Assembly (NCBI GenBank): GCA_021532125.1
Contig: JADYUX010000001.1
Coordinates: 372,001-436,000 of the forward strand
Direction: 5' to 3'
From: Arcanobacterium haemolyticum
Lineage (GTDB): Bacteria > Actinomycetota > Actinomycetes > Actinomycetales > Actinomycetaceae
Length of the DNA: 64,000 bases
The notes beneath the pieces were generated by a model, which was not told where the DNA came from, made no database searches, and saw nothing but the letters and a program-made list of their open reading frames with translations. Made by a program: the position numbers and the translations under genes. Below are positions 61,549 to 64,000 of this stretch, one piece after another. Numbering within the stretch: position 1 is the first letter of the stretch; every line of letters begins with the position of its first letter.

Positions 61549-63269
61549 TTAGCTTCCTTCTTTTCCTGAGCAGCCTTTGCTTCGAGCTCAGCGGTCGTAC
61601 GATCACGGAAGATGCGCGCGCGAATGTCCTTGAGTCGATGCATCGGAGACTCACCCTGGGTGTAGCGCCCAAAGTAGTCGTGAAGCTCCTTGTAAATTGC
61701 GTAAATCTCGTCGTACTTCGCCGAATCCTCAAGATTTGGCATGTACGCGTTCTTCTCGACGTGTGCCATCGCGTCCGCAGCAGCGAACACATCCGGGTAC
61801 ACACCAGCCGCGACTGCAGCGAAGACAGCCGAGCCAAGAGCACCGGACTGATCCGAACGCGATACGGTGATCGGACGGCGAGTAATCGTCGAAAGAAGCT
61901 GCATGTAGAACTTGTTCTTCAACAGGCCACCGGCAGCAACGATCTCGTCGACCTTAATTCCATGCTCCTCAAAGTTGTCGATGATGACGCGGCAACCGAA
62001 GGCAGTCGCCTCAAGGAGTGAACGGTAAATCTCTTCGGGACGCGTTGTCAGCGTCTGGCCGATCGTCATACCAGAAAGTCGTGCATCGGCGAGGATCGAA
62101 CGGTTGCCGTTGTGCCAGTCGAGCGAAACGAGGCCGTGCTCGCCAATCTCCTGGTCCTTCGACATATCGACGAGAAGCTGATGGATCGAAACGCCACGCT
62201 TCTTTGCTTCGTCCATGTACTCCTGCGGGACACAGTTATCAACGAACCAGCCGAAGATGTCGCCAACAGCAGTCTGGCCTCCCTCGAAGCCCCAGTAGCC
62301 GTCCACAGCACCGCCATCGACGATGCCGAAAACGCCTGGGCAGTCGCGGTACTCTTCGCCGTTGAGCACGTAGCAGGACGAGGTTCCGAGAATTGCCGTG
62401 AGCTGGCCCGGGCGAACAGCATTCACGCCCGCCACGACGACGTGGGCGTCAATGTTTCCTGCAGCAACCGCAATGCCCTCAGGAAGGCCCATGAGCTCGG
62501 CAAATTCCTTCGTCAAGCCTCCGACCTTACCGCCAAGAGGAACGATGGGGTAATCCATCTTGTCCTCGAACATCGTGCCGAAGCCCGGCTTCACGGCCTC
62601 AAGGTACTCGTGCGACGGGAACTTTCCGTCTTGGAGCATACGCTTGTAGCCCGAGTCACCAGCAGCGCCAGTGAGGTGGCCCGTCATACGCCATGTGAGC
62701 CAGTCGAGCAGGTTGACCACGTAGTCGGTTGCCTCGTAGACATCTGGCGCCATCTCGAAAACTTCGAGCACCTTAGGCAGGAGCAGCTCGGAGGAGAGCA
62801 CACCACCGTAACGGGAGAGCCAATCCTCACGACGAGCCTGGGCGACCTGGACGAGACGGTTTGCCTGGTCCTGGGCCCCGTGGTGCTTCCACAACTTCAC
62901 ATATGCGTGGATGTTGTTTTCAAAACCTGGCTTCTCGCAGAGCGGGGTGCCTTCCTCGTCCGTGAAGAACACGGTCGCGGAGGTTGCGTCGACGCCGATG
63001 CCGACGATGTCCTTCGGATCAACACCGGCATCCTTGATGGCACCGGGAACCGACTCGCGCAGCACCTTGATGTAATCCGCGGGATTCTGAAGTGCGAATT
63101 CCGGAGGGAGAACCTGGTTGTCGCCAGCCGTGAGCGTACGGTCCATAACACCGTGAGGGTACTCAGTGACGTGAGTTCCAAGCTGCTCACCATTTGCCGC
63201 GTCGACGACGATTGCGCGGCCGGACAGCGTGCCGAAGTCGATACCGATGAGGTACTTCTTATCAGACAT
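61545..63269 (-). CDS. araB: Ribulokinase
   Basis: FGGY kinase phosphorylating L-ribulose (and often D-ribulose) at C5. The 574 residues match AraB (566 in Escherichia coli). The AraB-specific N-terminus IGIDFGTLSGRAIVVD (9-24), the segment KLWKHHGAQDQAN and GGQTAVGDIFGWFVDN are visible. AAAGGAGAAAAC precedes the ATG. It lies between the araM-type gene (25-bp gap) and araD. araA is not in the window and might lie beyond the right edge. Confidence 0.95.
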   Translation of the reverse strand: MSDKKYLIGIDFGTLSGRAIVVDAANGEQLGTHVTEYPHGVMDRTLTAGDNQVLPPEFALQNPADYIKVLRESVPGAIKDAGVDPKDIVGIGVDATSATVFFTDEEGTPLCEKPGFENNIHAYVKLWKHHGAQDQANRLVQVAQARREDWLSRYGGVLSSELLLPKVLEVFEMAPDVYEATDYVVNLLDWLTWRMTGHLTGAAGDSGYKRMLQDGKFPSHEYLEAVKPGFGTMFEDKMDYPIVPLGGKVGGLTKEFAELMGLPEGIAVAAGNIDAHVVVAGVNAVRPGQLTAILGTSSCYVLNGEEYRDCPGVFGIVDGGAVDGYWGFEGGQTAVGDIFGWFVDNCVPQEYMDEAKKRGVSIHQLLVDMSKDQEIGEHGLVSLDWHNGNRSILADARLSGMTIGQTLTTRPEEIYRSLLEATAFGCRVIIDNFEEHGIKVDEIVAAGGLLKNKFYMQLLSTITRRPITVSRSDQSGALGSAVFAAVAAGVYPDVFAAADAMAHVEKNAYMPNLEDSAKYDEIYAIYKELHDYFGRYTQGESPMHRLKDIRARIFRDRTTAELEAKAAQEKKEAK

Positions 63270-63294
63270 GTTTTCTCCTTTAAGTTACGGGAGC

Positions 63295-64000
63295 TCAGGC
63301 TTCAGGGTGACGATGCTGTCCCCAGAAACCTTCATCCGAGAAGAGGTGCTCGACGACCTTGTCGTAAACACCCAGATCGACAAGGATGTCGAATACTGTG
63401 TAACGGTCACGAATCATCTGCGCCTGGAAGTGCGTCTTGCGGAAGCGATCCCAGTCGATCTTGATGAGTTCAGGATGGTAGGGGGCGCCTACAGCCTTGA
63501 GGCGGTCCATCACGTCCTGCGGAGCCATGAGCTGCTTCTTGCAACGTTCGCGCAGCTCGGGCCACTTCTCCTTCAGCAGGTTGATACGGGCAACGAGCTC
63601 GTCACCTTCCGTACGCTTCTTGAGAGAGTGCTTCACGGCCTCATCCTGCATGCGCGGCTGAAGCATCGAACGCACGTTGGCCTCGACTTCTTCAGGGGTC
63701 TTCACCGACGCAAGAGCGTGCTCAATATCGAAGTCCTCTGCCTCCATCTTGAGGAATTCTTCCCAGATGGCGCAGGAGGCAATCGTGCCAATACCTACCT
63801 TGAAGCCGTGCGACAGCGGCGGCTCCCAATCCAAGCCGTGGCCCTCCATCTCCCATGTGTGGGAGAACTGGTGGCCAGCGCCCGAAGCTGAGCGCGACGA
63901 CTGCCCAGCCTGCATGGCGAGACCAGACATGAGGTTGCCTTCCATGAGGCCTTCGATAGCCTTCTTGTCGCCATTACCAATAGCAACCGGATCTGCGAGC
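63295..64000 (-). CDS. araM: sn-Glycerol-1-phosphate dehydrogenase (AraM/G1PDH type), N-terminus beyond window edge
   Basis: Iron-containing-alcohol-dehydrogenase-fold enzyme, related to Bacillus subtilis AraM, which reduces DHAP to sn-glycerol 1-phosphate. The frame stays open to the right edge, so about 235 C-terminal residues are seen. The signature SSRSASGAGHQFSHTWEMEG and LSHGFKVGIG hold the metal His residues. Usual AraM has Glu in GAEH where this one has Gly. The C-terminal half is helical and charged. It is the first visible gene of the operon with araB, araD and the GpsA-like gene. Confidence 0.87.
   Translation of the reverse strand, partial: LADPVAIGNGDKKAIEGLMEGNLMSGLAMQAGQSSRSASGAGHQFSHTWEMEGHGLDWEPPLSHGFKVGIGTIASCAIWEEFLKMEAEDFDIEHALASVKTPEEVEANVRSMLQPRMQDEAVKHSLKKRTEGDELVARINLLKEKWPELRERCKKQLMAPQDVMDRLKAVGAPYHPELIKIDWDRFRKTHFQAQMIRDRYTVFDILVDLGVYDKVVEHLFSDEGFWGQHRHPEA

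Noticed and set aside
59412-63464. Plus-strand frames of 519 and 450 codons opposite the GpsA-like and araB genes
   Set aside because: Antisense shadows; the minus-strand frames are clear GpsA-family and AraB proteins.
63295-64000. Right-edge gene as araA (arabinose isomerase)
   Set aside because: Expected from the araB-araD context, but the sequence shows the SASGAGHQFSHTWEM and LSHGFKVG motifs of glycerol-1-phosphate dehydrogenase/AraM, not AraA.
1-64000. tRNA, rRNA, insertion sequences and known riboswitches
   Set aside because: I looked for cloverleaf arms, transposase motifs and classical riboswitch cores by eye on both strands and found none; a covariance-model search would be needed to exclude them.

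Overview
The window looks like a chromosomal segment of a moderately GC-rich actinobacterium, most likely in or near the Actinomycetaceae (Trueperella, Arcanobacterium or Actinomyces type). That placement is inferred from gene content and order: a bS22 gene paired with an excisionase-type HTH gene, a nuoA-N operon framed by menaquinone genes, AUG/GUG genes that appear to lack leaders, and an actinobacterial AraB/AraD pair. I see no rRNA, tRNA, insertion sequence, prophage or CRISPR array. Both edges cut genes: secA on the left and an araM-type gene on the right.

Left third (1-27 kb): partial secA, a secreted cell-wall-type 5'-nucleotidase, then a long minus-strand respiratory block read from right to left: menG, menJ, nuoA to nuoN (all 14 complex I subunits, most overlapping or nearly touching) and a polyprenyl diphosphate synthase that makes the menaquinone side chain. 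Divergent from menG is menB-menE-menA. The region therefore couples late menaquinone synthesis to the NADH dehydrogenase that reduces menaquinone.

Middle (27-37 kb): a small PLDc_N membrane protein, a histidine phosphatase, a MarR regulator, the bS22/HTH pair, a TrkH/KtrB-TrkA/KtrA potassium system, radA, a membrane-anchored protein with an Arg-rich tail, mutY, a small membrane protein and a short NAGS-type acetyltransferase. In Mycobacterium, disA lies between radA and the gene like the membrane-anchored one; here that place is empty.

Right half (37-64 kb) is carbon catabolism. A SorC-type regulator faces glpABC, followed by glpK. A lactate operon follows (lctP, lutA, lutB, lutC and an SMP-30 lactonase). 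A housekeeping patch holds an HNH nuclease, lysS, panD and panC. The last 11 kb are minus-strand sugar/polyol genes: a DeoR regulator; a three-gene operon of EryA-like FGGY kinase, 2-hydroxyacid dehydrogenase and FucA-like aldolase; a lone xylulokinase-like FGGY kinase; and an operon araM-araB-araD plus a divergent GpsA-like dehydrogenase. DHAP and glycerol phosphates are the common currency: GlpK/GlpABC yield DHAP, the FucA-like aldolase should release DHAP, and AraM and the GpsA-like enzyme belong to families that reduce DHAP to opposite glycerol-phosphate enantiomers. This sugar/polyol region is the least standard part of the window and the best candidate for an undescribed pathway.
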